Origin: Phoronis australis
Lineage: Eukaryota; Phoronida; Phoronidae
Direction of reading: 5' to 3'
NCBI GenBank assembly: GCA_002633005.1
Contig: NMRA01000373.1
Location: forward strand, 62,001-126,000
DNA: 64,000 nt
A program made the position numbers and the translations under genes. Positions 13,401 through 28,400 of this stretch are shown here, in pieces; position 1 is the stretch's first letter, and every line of letters starts with the position of its first letter. Under the pieces are notes generated by a model that saw only the letters and a program-made list of their open reading frames with translations, was not told the DNA's origin and searched no databases.

Positions 13401-16400
13401 TTAAAAACTGCTTTAAACTTGAAGCCCGTTCCCTGGCTAAATCGTATGTAGATGTTCCTCGACTCTCCAAATGCTAGGGTTGACATCTGGTGGAGACTAC
13501 AGTTAGTCAGCGGCACCTGCACCGGCACCAGCACGTTCCCCTTCATCTCATTCCACTGGTTGCCGATGGAAACAGTGACATTATAGTCCCCTGGCTTTTC
13601 AAACGTATAGTTGACTATGTGAGAACTGTACAAACATGCTGAAAAGTAATAAATAAATTGTTTTGACCTATCTGGCTTGACTTCAGCAATCAATGGAAAA
13701 ATTCAAACGTCTATCAACTGACATCATTTTTTGAGTCCGGACTGCCATACAATGTTTTTGACGCAATTAACACGATCGTTAATTTTACTATTTATTATTT
13801 TCACAAAGACCTGCTGGGGTGCATTTCACAGGGTGAGTAACGTGCCTCAGCGGCATTAGCACACTGAATTAAGAAATTCAGCCAGAGTTTTATGCAGTAT
13901 CGGGCCAGCTCAACTCTTTGTGAGGATCTTGAAATTGAATCAAAACATTCAAAACTCGCAATTATGTTAAATGGGATGTCCCAAGGTAATAGTTATAGGG
14001 CTTGATACAACTTAAATAGTTACGAAGAATAACATACACGGTGCAGCGTAGACTTCCAGACGAAATGAAGGACTCTCATGGAACCCCAGAGGCACCATGA
14101 TAACAAACTTTGCATCTTGTTGTATGACAATTGTTGTACGGTTGTTGGTGTCATTGCTGGTAATCTAAAGATCAGTCAAAAAGATAACATCACTCAAACA
14201 GAAAAAAAAAACAAATGAATGTACTTCACCAACATTAGATTGATGAGTGTTATGTATGTTAATGCTGACAAAGATGGCAGTCAGGGCTGGAAGACCGAAG
14301 AAGAAATTGTAATATTATTAAAGAATGATAAAAGGATCCATGCTCACCCATCTGAGAGGAAATTTTTTTGTGCGGAAAAACCGTTCTTAGTCACCATCAA
14401 TTCAACCTCAGTCGCCATACCTTATCAATAGTTCCTCAAGTAGCTAAAACTAACAATTTTTTATCATTGTAGTGGATTTACTGGGCTTGACTAGGGGAAT
14501 GAAAATAGGGGAATGCGGACAATATTTCGTCCCAAAATCAAGACATCAAGGGCCCTGGATAATCTAGAAACAACATTTTACAAGTCACCTGAGTGGGAAT
14601 TGTAGAATAATAAGAATAAACTAGGTTTATTGGGAACACTGAAACTACGTCGATCTACAATCGTAAGATGGTCGTCCGTGTGTGTCCGTAATAACAAAGT
14701 CACTTATACTACATCTCCCCCTCAAGTCTCTTAAAAATAAAATTACACTAAACGATACAACAACAAAAATAACACAACTAATGAACGCCAAGTTGGAATT
14801 CATAATAAAAAGTCATTGTTCACTATATATCATCAGTCCTCAAATCCATAACGGATGGGTGGTTTTCGAACACGGTGGCTTGGACTACGCAGCGAATGAG
14901 TCGGTGAAGTTGGGAGTACCGCTGGTACTGAATCATCGGGTGGTGGTGGCGGCATCATCATGACATCTCGCCTATTTCGCGTTATGCTACCTTTATCAGT
15001 CTCGAGAGTCACGGAGCGGTCCTTATCTTGCACCACAACTGCCGGACGTTTCATATCGCGAATCATTACCGACTGACCTTCATGGTATGTAGGAATCTCC
15101 CGTGCACGGTGCCGGGAATCAAATGCTTTTTCCATTTGAATTTTGTAGTCGTGTTCCTTTATCCGCAGGGAGTCACGATCGAGTTCGACTGGTCTAGCAT
15201 CAGGAACTGACGGCAAAGTCGTTCGAAGAGTTTGGTTCATAAGTAAACGAGCGGGTGACTCTCCATTCGCTATGGGAGTATTTCGATATGACAATAAGGC
15301 CAGGTAAGGGTCGTCACATTTACGCAAGAGACCCTTTACAGTCTCCACATGAATCTTTCTGCTTCCCCGTTCGCCTGCGGGTACTTTGGGGAACTCGTCA
15401 GAAGGACGAAATCATAGTCCTTTGCAAAGTTAGCGAACTCTGCGGAAGCATAGCAGGGCCCATTGTCCGACCGAACCACGAACGGAATTCCATGCCTTGC
15501 GAAAATTGACTTCATGTGGTTAATCACACAGCTGGATGTCGCCGCTTCTAGTTTGGCTATCTCAGGGTACCGCGAATAATAGTCTACCACCAATAGATAC
15601 TGTGAGCCTTTGTATTCAAACAAATCTGTCCCTAGCGTTTGCCATGGTCCATCGGGCCATTCCGTCGTCTGGAGTGGCTCGCGTTTTACCGACTGATGCT
15701 CACGGCAGCGACGACACGCCTTAACCATGTCCTCGATAGCCAATGACATGCCAGGCCACCATACACAGGCTTTGGCACGCTCGCGACATTTCGTGATACC
15801 GAGATGACCGACATGGATACGTTGTAAGACATCTAATCTTTCACAGGAAGGAATCACGATGCAATGACCCTTCATAAGCAGTCCATCGACCAAAGTCAAC
15901 TCGTGCTGAACATCCCAGTACGGCTTCAAGATACTTTCTTGAGACGACAAATATTTTGGCCAAGACGTTTTGCAAAACGATGCGACCTTTTGACACACCT
16001 CATCCAATGCTTGTGCATGCTTAATTTCCTCTAGCCTCCTGCTTGTAGCAGGTAAGTTTTGTACCGCTACTTTCGCGAACAGTTCGGTGCTTAATTCGAG
16101 CACTTCATCCCGGTCCTCGGAGCTGGGGTTTCTCGACAGCATGTCCGCGATTAAGTTGTCTTTGCCGGGAAGATGCAATACTTCAAAATCAAAACGCATT
16201 AGCCTTAAGCGTAGTCTTTGTAACCGGGGAGTCAGATTGTTGACATCTTTAGTTGAGAGGATGGGAATCAAGGGTTTATGATCAGTCTCGAGAATCACTT
16301 TCAACCCCACAATATAGTTCCGGTAACGATCACATGCCCATGTCAGAGCAAGGCATTCACGCTCAATACATGTATAATTCGACTCAGTCTGCGAAAGCGA

Positions 16401-19400
16401 TCTCGATGCCGCTGCAACTAAGCGACGCGTACCGTCCGGCTGTACCTGCGAGAGAGTTGCTCCCAGGCCATGAAGGCTAGCGTCCGCAGTAACGATAGTT
16501 TTGAGTGAAACATCGAACTGGGCAAGTACGTGGGGTTTGCTCAATTCTTGTTTGACCGATGCAAATGCCTCCGTTTGGGCACAGTCCCAACGCCACACAG
16601 AATCTTTGCGCAGCAAAGCGCGCAACGGGGCAGCAAGTTCAGCAAACTTAGGGGAAAACTTTCCGTACTGATTAATGGCCCCCAGGAAACTTTGAAGTTC
16701 CTTGACGTTCTTGGGTTCGGGTATTTTAACTATACTGTCAATAGCTTTAGGGTCTGGCCGAATACCCTCAGAGTCAATAATATTCCCCAGAAACTTGACT
16801 TCCGTTTGGCGGTAAACGCATTTCTCTGGATTCAGTGTAAGTCCAGAATGTTCGATTCGTTTTAGCACTGCAGACAAGCGTATATCGTGTTCTTCCATTG
16901 ACGCGCCATAAACAAGAATGTCGTCCATATGAACCACTACGCCTGACAACCCCTCCAACACGGAGGACATTTCGCGGGAAAAAACCTCCGGTGCGCTAGC
17001 CAGACCGAAAGGCAAACGGCAATAGCAATATCTACCGAATGGCGAGAGAAAGGTTGTGAGTTTTTGCGACTCCGGTGCGAGTTCAATTTGCCAAAACCCG
17101 CTATTTGCATCCAGTTTCGAGAACACGCGGCCTTTACTAAGCTGGGCTAAACTGTCCTCGACATTCGCCATCGGAAATACCTCCCTTTTGACCGCTGCGT
17201 TTAGTTTCGTCATGTCAGAACAAATTCTAACCTTTCCGTCCTCTTTTGGGACCACAACCATAGGTGACACCCAGTCGGTGGGTTCCTCTATGGGCCGTAT
17301 TACGCCTATCGATTCCATACGTCGAAGTTCAGCTTCGACGACCGGACGAAGCGGAATCGGTACCGGACGAGCCGTGAAAATAGCGTGGGGCTCGTGCTTA
17401 TCGTCTAATTTAATGCTGTACTGACGTCCTTTTAACCGACCTAGAGAGCCGTCGGCAATATTCCGGGGACCGTCATCAACAGAATCGACTACCTTGATCA
17501 ACCCCAGTCCTATTGATAGCCTCCGAGACAACAAACCGGTGGCCTGTCCGGTAACAACGTACACGGTTTCACGCAAAGTTTTATCCTTGTATTGAACTGT
17601 GGCGTCAAAGCAACCCGGAACATCCAATTCGATATTTCCAGTCGCAAACAACCGTTTCTGAGACTGATTGAGTTTTGGCCACGGGCCACCCGCACACGGC
17701 AATACCGTTACGCCCGCACCAGTGTCTAGTTTAAATTCAAACGTTTTGTCAAAACCTCCCTGGGTGAATACGCGAAGGGGTTTTACAATGTCGTTTTCAC
17801 CTGGCGTTATTTCACCTAAGAACTCTCGAGGCATTTCCTCGTGTTTCCCATTACCCAGTCCGGTAGAGACTTCTTTCACCCCTTCTTGTTGGAGGTGAGT
17901 TTTACATGCAACAGCCCAGTGGCCCCGCCGCTTACATTTCCGACATTCCGACGATCGCGCAGGACATCTCTCACCAGTCCCGTGTGCCGTTTTACCGCAC
18001 CGAGAGCACTTTGAGATTTCGTTTACCGCACCTACCGATGTCGAATCCCCCACTGTGGCTGTAATTTCGCGAAACTGCATACCCGAGGCTTCTGCCGCGT
18101 GACACGAGTCTAACGCCGCTTCGAGAGAAAGACCGTCCGCCTGCCCGCCCTGGCGCAGCAGTTTAGCGCGCAACCCATCATCACGGACACCGAGAACGAG
18201 CTGATCTTTTATCAAAGATTTTTCAAGTTCCCCGAACTCACACGTTTGCGCCAGTGTGCGCAAGTGTGTCACAAAATTTTTGATGGTTTCTCCCTCCATT
18301 TGTTTTCTGCTGTGGAATTTGTAACGTTCATATGTAACATTTTTTCTTGGTGAACAAAATTCTTCAAACTTGGTCAGGACAATATCCAAGTTTTTGGAGG
18401 CCTCTTCATTTTCAAAGCTGATAGTGTTATACAACGCCAATTCATCGTCTCCAACGCAATGTAAGAATAGCGCCACCTTCCGTTCGTCGGAGAAATCAGT
18501 GGCCCCACTCGCCACGAGATACACTTCAAACTTTTGCCGAAATCTCCTCCAGTTTTCAGAGACATTGCCTGAATTGAGGTCTAGATCTACGCTAGGAGGC
18601 TTAATGAGTTCCATCGTATAGTTAAAAAGCTGCAACCATGTAGAATAATAAGAATAAACTAGGTTTATTGGGAACACTGAAACTACGTCGATCTACAATC
18701 GTAAGATGGTCGTCCGTGTGTGTCCGTAATAACAAAGTCACTTATACTACAGGAATAAAGTGTAAAATACAAACTGCAGTGTAAACTCAACGTATTGCGA
18801 CACTTGGCCATATACGGCATGTATACATTGTCAAGGAAACGAATGTCTGTGACCACCTGGTGTTAGAAGTGTGCATGGTATGAACCGCAGGCAAGGAAGT
18901 GTAAAAATCCTCAGACAAATCACAATACAAGACATATTAAAGAGCCTTGTGACGCTGTTGTTGTTGTGACACAGCTGCTATTCCAATACAGCGAGAACGG
19001 AGTCAATTCAGTTTTCCAAAAGTAAAGAAAATAAACATTGATTAACATTCCAAAGCCACCTTGAGGCCCAGAACTTCTAGAAAATGTGTAATTAGCTGTT
19101 TGCTGTGGATATTGCAAGACATTTCTACAAACATCAACACCTGTAGTTAATCTGATGATGGTCTGAGGAATTGAAATGTCATACAATATCCAATATGGTG
19201 GTTGTATACAGACCAAACACTTTTGTAGCAATAAACTGTAAATTGCAGAATGATTTGAAAATACTTTCTGTTAGCATTTAATAATGCATGTGCTAGTTCA
19301 ACCAAATGCTGCTTGATAATTACGAGATTACAAAATTAATGTGCGAATAAATGCATTACTATGAAAAATTCCTACTGGTTAAGTCATTGCCAAGGTACCT

Positions 19401-22400
19401 TACAGTCCTTGAAATCCCACGTTAAATTGTCAATGCTCCACCATAAACGGAACCGTGTCAGCCACGACGAGACGCCATCTCCTTGCACAATGATCTTGTA
19501 GATGAAGCTGGAAGTTGGAAACTGTGCCTGCGTTGTAATAGGGAAAGGTTAGTAGTAAAACAACAGCTAATCAACGGATATGAACTGACTAGCAAAACGT
19601 GCTGGGCATTTCATCAAAACCACGACTGCGAATAAGGAGGAAAAAGAGGGAACATATCTTACAGATGGAATTCAAAGTGAGGTGTTACTAATACGTTCCC
19701 AAATTTAGACGAAATGACAAGGGTCCCTTCAGATGTTAGGTCCTATGCTCCACACAACTATGTCTGATGAAGTAAATCTCACTTGAGCAAAAGTGTAAAG
19801 CATTTGATAATTTACACATTACTGCAAGTTGCGGAGTTAATTCCCATAAATTATTGCTTGACTGTTATGCACCCATATTTACATGACTAAACCTTTTTTG
19901 AGAACAGCTGAAGTGGTAGCGCAACACCAAATACCTGTCTTAAAGTGTAACTTGCACGCTAATTCCTAATCGCTGTGACGGCTTAGCCAAATTACTTTGA
20001 AACACAACATATACAGATAATGTGAACATGAAGTAGGTTGAAATTGCCAAATGCTTTTTGTTTTTAAGAACGAGTTTCGTGGTGAAAATGATCTGTCGCA
20101 AATCATGGAACCATATTCGGTAAGTATCGTTACGTGGTGCTGAGGAATAACACTGCATAATTCAGGCTATGTTAGCCTACAAAGTATGTAGAAGTCAGCT
20201 ATTTTTAGAATTTTTTGTTTTCACATTATTTACAAGCTCTCAATGGATACAACTACCCTTAGTTTAGCTTAGATTATGTTACAATAGCATTGTTGTTTAG
20301 TTCCCAAGTGACAGATGTAATTTATTCCTGACCACAAACAAAAGGCAGTAATGTTGAACTAATGCAGTCCAAACAGCTCTATAAAACCAACCAATCCATT
20401 GTTCGACAAGATGCTTTACCCCAGCCCTGGCTGGATGCAGTTAGTGACTACATTATGTTCATCTTCAGTAATGTAACAACCACATATCTGATCATTAGAA
20501 ACAGTAAATCCTTCAAATCCTTGGCTTCATTGGCTGCCTGGTAATTCCGATCGACATAGCATGAGCAGACAACAAAGCATTTTCCAACTATACCCAGGAC
20601 AATATGCTAGATCATCACAGGTCTGGCACTTGTTTACTGCTGACTGGACTGGAGCAATTCAGATCAAATGCCTTGCACAAGGACACAAAACACAACCGCA
20701 GCAGCCAAGGATTGAACCCACGACCTTTCAGTTATGAGCAGACCACAATAACCACTGTGATATATTGGCTGCTACCTGCTTGTGATCATGAACTCATCAT
20801 TGATGCCAGGTGATTACCTTTAATGAGGTGTTCAGTGATGACGACAGGTGGAACACAGGTGGCTGACTGAAGTTATAGCTCACTTCTTCAAGGAAACTAT
20901 GTCCCGAACTGGTCACGATGGAAAGCTTGGACTTGGGCATTATATCCCGAGTATCAGCTGAATCAAAAGTGAGAAATGTATGTCAAAGTCACGTGAAAGA
21001 CATTTTCTTGACTGACTAACAACAGCAAGGAAGGCCGGGTAGCAGTCAGAGTATTTCTTATCGCCCCAAAAAAATTAATTGTGAGCCATTAAACTACAAA
21101 ATTCGTCTCAACTTGTTCCTTAATCAAACTGGAAGTTTTCTTTGGTTTCCAAGGAACTGACATTTTGTTGTTTCTCGATCGAGACCATGCACAGCAAAAG
21201 TGACATGACGTGACAAGCCAATGGGAGACTTTCAGGAACAATTTACTCTGTCTGTGGCATCGGGGAACCGATTGACTTCATGCAAAAACCTTTTTACAGT
21301 GTATGTGATGATATATAATGTGTTAAAAAGTTATAAAATGCCTCCTCGTCATATAGAGCCCACTGGTATCCGGTCCCATGTGACCAGTCACCAAGGTGCT
21401 ATTTGGAAAGTCTCCAATTTGTAGAGCCTGGGCTCCAGCAATAACAAAATGACAGTTCTTTCCAGAGACCTTTATGACTGGCATATGTGCTGAGTAAACA
21501 TAGGTGCGTCTCAAGTTTGTTACAAGGAACGATAAAAAGACCAATGTTGGCAAAATAAGGTCAAACCTCACATGACCTGGAATGTGTTACGACACGACTG
21601 GTTAAAAAACTTAGTACCGTGTATGTAATTTCAAAGTAGTGCAAAGTAGAAATCCATAGTACGCCTTCCATTTTATAGTCTGAAAAACACTAACAACAGC
21701 AACCAAACGCGCTCCAACCAAACAATGCCAGAATTCCGTGAAGGTGACAAGGTTATGATGAACAAATTGAGAGTCGCAACTGTACATACTCCCAGGACAT
21801 GCAAGCAATTTCTTAAACGCTTCCATCTTTAGCGGTGAATTCCATATCCACGCTCATTCAAATGGAGACAAAGACCAATGCAAGAAACAAGGTGAGATTG
21901 CCTAGCTGTGCTGTCTCAAGGCAAATCCAGTGCTCACGCACAGGGAAACCCTGCTAACTGTGTAATTTATAAACATTCACAACTTCAAAGACTATTCAAA
22001 CTTGAACATGTATTACGAAAGCTGAATACAATTTACAATATTGTTGGGCAGTTTAACAAATTTTAAACGTGCGGTAACTGTCTTGAGTTTACTTTAAATT
22101 ACGCAAGCATGTTTTTACAAAGTTGCATCATGTAATTGAAAGTATTAGACACGTCAAATTTTTCGGAAAAAAAATCGTGTTTACGGTTCATGTCCTCAGC
22201 AAGCCTCAGGATTTCGACGAAATTTCCAAGAGGATTTGTTCATGTCATAAACCTGAGACGAGTGAAAAATTCTCTATCCATTATGACAGAGTAGAAATAC
22301 AAAGAATAAGGATGAAAATAAATACAATACGGAAAAAATAATTATCTCTGGTAAGATGGCCAATAAAAAAGTCCGCAAGATGTTTTAAAGACAGCTTGTG

Positions 22401-25400
22401 TAATTTTATGTAATACTATATATATAAGAATACCATGCACTACAAATATGAGTGTATAATTACCACACAGCATTTAATAGACAAAACTCCAATGAAATCA
22501 AATTTTTATCAAAAAGAAGACAAAGTTCTGATTTAACTCTCTGCAGAAATCGATAAAAACTCTGCTAACTCATGTGTTCTACTTACGTTTTGGAGAATAC
22601 ATTTTTCCACTGAACGTTTGCAAGAATTGTGGATTGGTGAACGCGCTACCTGACTCTAAAGAACACGTGTTGTTGTCATCCAATGATATGCCTAAGCATT
22701 TTTCTTCAAGCAAGCACTCATTAAAGCAACTTTCTGTAAAACACAACAAGGAATCCATTAGACAATACCAAACTGCCGGTGTAAGCTGAAATACAACGGA
22801 GTCCGCTTAATGTCATTCCCTCGGTTTCCTCGTAAATTATGATAATAAGCGGGTTATGCCATTAAGCGGGTTTAAACTTGATGGTGATCATAACCAACTC
22901 ATAAGGCAATCATGCTAATTGGAGAGACTCAGTTTTACCCCAGCGCCGAGATCTGATAAGACAAATTAATTTAAGATGAATTAAGTTTGAATAGTTTTTA
23001 ATAGAGAAAAGTGAAGGTACACAATCATGCTAATAAGTGGATAGGAATCGATCTTGCTGATTTTAATGACAGTACCCTGGAACATGACAACAAGTCATGA
23101 CATCATGGGAGTTATTTTACATGACAATAATCAGGATATTCCATTATCCAGCATGACATTAAGAGGGCTCTGCACATGCTTACCCATGCCTCCAGACTGA
23201 CAGTGAAGAGAAACCCCAGTTTTTGAGCAAAAAATTCTTCCATGGCAAAATTACAGCAGTGAAAGAGAAAAGACAACTGATGAGAAAAGAATTGTGGCAA
23301 AAGAACCATTGAGGATGTTCACACAGTTAGTGAGGGCGGAGCAGTGACATATTGATTGGCAGCTGAAAGTCATATCGTTAGTTTCCCAGAGTTCCCAAAA
23401 ATGATGCCAGTAAAACTTACTTAAGGTAGAAGTATACACAAAAAAATTAATTTTGACTGTTTTTTACATTTTTATGTCATCCTAATCTTTAATTTTTGAT
23501 GTACAGTATTCTGAAGAAAAATAAAATCATTCTGAAAATCCAAAGTTGTTTTTAGGTATATTTGACCAAGCCTCAGTAAGTCATATGGCTTGAGTGCTCA
23601 CCAGCTCAGTGATTGACAACTGGGGCGGAGCTTATATACAAGGACACTAGCTCTAATTTAACCCTGTCAACAAGCATTGCGTAACCGGGCAATCGAGAGT
23701 GATGTACCAGCCAATGAGCTATACCTGGTATAGCTCATTGTACCAGCTGATATTGGTGTTGTAGCAAGACCAAGAATAAAACAATTCTATTTTTGACCAT
23801 GTGACAGTTGGTAGTGAAATGGTGAACTAGCTCCTGTTCCGAGCCTGAGCCTGTTAGTCTATCTGCAAAAAAAATTAAGTTGAGTACGCCAAGCCCTACC
23901 GAAGCCATCACTGCACTCAGCTTGAGGAGTCCGTGCAGAAATTGTGCATGTATAAAAAAGTCGGTAATATAAGGTCAGGTGTCTTGCGAGAGGACGCTGA
24001 GTGTCGACGCGGGTGGTGTTGCACGATTCGGTGAGAGTGCATGCACGCGCTGTGAAGACAAGCCGCGTGCGCGACACATGGACAACTACATATTGTACAG
24101 GCCGTCAGAGTAGAGTCTTCGCAGATAAACTGTGCTTCTGTGCTGGGAACGCGCCGTGGAGAAACTAGGCTGTCAAACCCAGAGGATTTTTAACTTGCCA
24201 CTGGCCGTAACCCAAAGAATTAGAGAAATGACCCAGTGTTCAACATAACAAAAAATTTTCTAGTGCATAGATTCAAACGTAACCCTGAATTAAAACTCAT
24301 GATATTATATGATTTTAGAGGAAAGCAATATAAGAAACTTTAGTAACTTGAGAATCTCACCCAAGCGGCGCTTTTGCGCAGAAAGTGATATTTTGTTATC
24401 CCAAAGTCCATTCGGTACAGGCATGTAAAAATGTTGAACCATTACTATGAAAGTAGTTCTTTATCTTTGTCGCCAATATTGTTATGTAGGCAGTAACGCG
24501 GCGATTTGATATAACACATATATTGGTTGATGATAATATTGGAATACTAACAAATAGGTCTGTGTAATATAGTTAGAGAGTCTTTTACAAACTGAGTGGA
24601 GAGTTCAGATGAATCGTATTAACAATCAACACATGGTTTTAATGTGGGGTCGGCACACCAGTACAGCAGACAATAGATCAACGCTAAGCTCCGCCCACGT
24701 GACAGCCATATTTGTTTTGGTCGTCTGTCGTGCTTCACAAGTTCGAAAAAATGATTAAAATTACGCTGTAAACAAACAGATATGTCACATTTTCTAAATA
24801 TGAAGTAAATATCAGCTTTATTTCTAGTACTTCAACAAAAATTGGAACATAATGACCACGCATTCTGAACGAAATTTGATCTCAAGTGGCAATCGATGAC
24901 CGCTTAACTTTAAAGCCGTTTTTCTCGGCTCGTGATTTCAGGATAGTGACAACATTCTTGGGCCTATTTTTCCACAACACGTGGGTCAATTTTTACGAAA
25001 GTTGCAAATTTGAAACCCTCTAGGACTGAACTAAAATCGCGTGCCAGGGTTTTTTGATAAATGGACCAGATTTTTAGTTATTAGACGGAAAGTGACCAAA
25101 TGACAAAAAGTGGCGTGCTTGCCCCAACTCACACACAAAAAATGCCACAAAATCAAGATCATAATGATTTTGTACATATATTTGGTATGGATAAGTAGAA
25201 TATTGCGTAAGGAAACAGTTGATGATGATCCCTGTGCATTTTGAAAAAAAATTCGAGGTAAAATTGGATTTGTTGAAAATTAAAAAATACGATTTTTTAA
25301 AAAAACGAACTACAAAAAAACATTTTTTTTTCGATTTTTGTCACTTTCAGAGTCATGTCTAACTAGTTAAAACTACCTTTTTACTCATTTTAGTTAGGAA

Positions 25401-28400
25401 CCTGGAGATTTGATCAGTGTATACACCTACCTTAACTTATAAGGAAGCCAACTCGGAACAAGTAACATTTAAATTACCAAAGCCTGAACGAAAAACAAAA
25501 ATCTCACCAACTGTTTGATTTCCATACGTCCGCAAGCTATGAGCCACCAGGGCATGATTGAGAGTATGAGTCCTCATGTGCTCCATAGATGATTTTCCCT
25601 CACGCATACTCACTGTAACAGGGCCAACACGTTTTGTATAAAAATTTCGAGTCAAATACAGCAACAATTTTGTCACGCCAAAACAGTCACTTTCAAAATT
25701 AATTAAGATACATCAAGACTTCACCCATACATGAGTATTCATATTCGGATGAAGAAGCCATCAATGCACTCAAATCAGTCAATCAAAATAAGTAACCATG
25801 TAAAACTAGGGAATGCCAAGTAGCTAAAAAAGTCTACATGAAACTCACAGCAAGTGTCGAATACCATTCAAGTCACATCCATGTACTGAAATGATAGTAG
25901 CAAGAGATACAGGGAATAGTAAGTAGGTCATCACCATAGTTGTAGAGTCACTGAGCTCTGCACGTTATTGAGAGAATCAGTAGCATGCTGGTCCTGAATG
26001 GCCAATGACTCCTTGATGTACCTTATAGGTTCTTTACAAATAATACTAACTGAATTGGCTAGGTGGTTGTTGCTAACACAATGCATATCGATGTCTTATT
26101 GTATATATTTTCCTGATAATGGTCTTATGAATAGACGAAACGTTAAATGAACATGATTAATGAACATTTTTATTTGTGCGGTGATTGTCCATTTTTTTAA
26201 TCTTACTATGGCCAAAAAATGATGTAATTTGTCAGAAGTCTATGTTTCGACTTATTTTACCTTACATACCTAATGCCCATTGCAATTGCATGCCGAACAA
26301 TACTGCCGAAAGTGCATGAGGGAACAACAAACAAAAAATTGTTTACCAATAAACCTCATCATTTTATGCAGGACTGTTACCATTTTTGAGACAGATGATT
26401 TCGTCTGGCTAATGGAGACCAAATGTCACAAAGAAATGGGAGGACATAAGAAAGGGCGGAGAGGTAATGATGAAAATGCACATGGCCTCAGTTGCGAAAA
26501 CTGGATTTTTATATAGACTAGAGAGAAAACGTTGGCCATGATGAAATTTACTCAACAGATTCAAAATTCCGTACTTTTCATTTTTCCTCGTGCTGTTTAA
26601 AAGCAAATCAATATATATTCAATACGGGCTTGTAAACATGTGTTACAGTTCTGTACTTACAAGCCATAGAACGATTTTGCCCATCTCCGAGATCAATAAA
26701 GGCTTTGGTGTTCGTGCCTATAAGTATTAAAGGGATTAATTTAATAAGAAAAGTGTGAAAATCACTGAAAATCAACTTCATGATAAATCAAAGTATTAAT
26801 GAGTTACACTATAGAGAAAACAGAGTTCATGGATGACTCAAAATCATTGATTGTTCACCTTATTTCCAAATTTAGAATTTTTCCGAGTAGTACTTTCAAT
26901 AAGCACTAACTTACAATAAGTTCATGGAGTAATCTGTCACTCCAATAAGAAAATTATCATATCAAGCAACAATAATTATCAACTTGTTCAGAAACCAACT
27001 GGCCACAAACTTGAAGGCAAAATCTTGGCTACAGTAAAATCCCACATATTTCTGACAAAAATAACTGTTAATATTGCTTTTCTTCACTTTTCAAAGCTTT
27101 GTTTGATGGTAGCTGTGGTGCAAAACTTGAGCACGGAAATCATCTAATTGGGTGCTAAGTACTATGTTTCATGGAAAAATAAAACTTCACAAAACGGCCA
27201 CATTGTATCTTAAATTGGTGAGATTTTACCGTACTCCATTATTTCACTTCGCAAGACATGAAAGCAGGATATATACCAGACGAGATGCAGACAGACAGTG
27301 ACATATGCTTCCCTAACTCGATGGCGGGGAAACTCTTGAAGGACACATCAAGTCCCTCAACGCGGTCTTCTATTGTAATGTTTCTCTGAAAGAACAAAGT
27401 AAAGACGATCAATAACATGCAGATGAACGGTAAGCTACAAAGAAGTTGGATATTGACCTCATTACTTACCACGGACCGCAAACAAGGCTTAATACACGTG
27501 CAGAACCCTTACCATGAAAGCTGAACTGCACTCCCACACACAAGCACGCTGACCATGCACCAGAGGCTACTTTGCACATGGCAGGAGACACTACGGAACA
27601 TGGTACAAGTTGAGAAGGGCAAGAATTCTCGTACCACGTTAAGGGTTCCACTCCGTGGTAAGTGTTCTGCGGTATGTGGCAGTGTTCAATGATTACAATT
27701 GGATTGCATGTATAGGATATGAAACATACTGGACAACGATTTCAACCAATGGCCAGAGGGCAGAGGAGTGAAATGAATGCCTGTAAAGAACATGAGCATC
27801 CTCTTCTTGAAAGGCAAAGCATCTGTTGGCATTTTGAGCATACATGTACATGACTATCTCTCTTAAGAACGCTCACTTAGTGTTCTATCACTTCTGAGTC
27901 TTATATAATGTTCAAGATGGTGACATCAGTGTTTGCACGAGGCTGCATTTTTGCATCATTTGATGTAATCCAGCAAAAGAAGGCGCAAATTGAGTTGATG
28001 GATATGTCATCGTGCATGGATGCAACTAAAATGAAATGAAAACTATCAGTTTCACCAACTTGCTTATCTTCCTGAATTTTCCTTCGATATAAGCACTATC
28101 AGATTTATGTCACCTTCCAATACAATTTGCGTCGTTCTGTATTAAATTTCTAGATTGCACTCAGACCCCACAAAAATATGAAAGATGGATTCATGGGACC
28201 CATGCTTGGAAGTTTAGAAAGCTGTGACACTGAGTTATAGATACACAATAAGCCAGATGTTAATGACACTTTGGGCAATTCTACTTTTTGCATATTTTAG
28301 GCTATAACCACTGGCAGTGTATCAGTTATTGCACTGATCCAAGTGCTTGATATCTGAACTGCGTTGAGAACTGAACCCTAATGTTAAAGACTTAGTCAAA

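Larger units (their letters stand above)
14601..18751 (-). mobile_element. Complete Ty3/gypsy-type LTR retrotransposon in intron 17
   Basis: A 4151-bp element bounded by two identical 113-bp LTRs (TG...CA on its coding strand) and flanked by the 5-bp target duplication GGAAT. It lies in the same orientation as the host gene. It has a primer-binding site directly after the 5' LTR, a gag-pol frame that starts only 24 bases after the LTR, and a purine tract before the 3' LTR. Domain order gag, protease, RT, RNase H, integrase puts it in Ty3/gypsy (Metaviridae-like). No env frame. Identical LTRs show recent insertion, but the integrase frame is broken at about 15349. Without it the intron would be about 1.08 kb. 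Confidence 0.95.
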
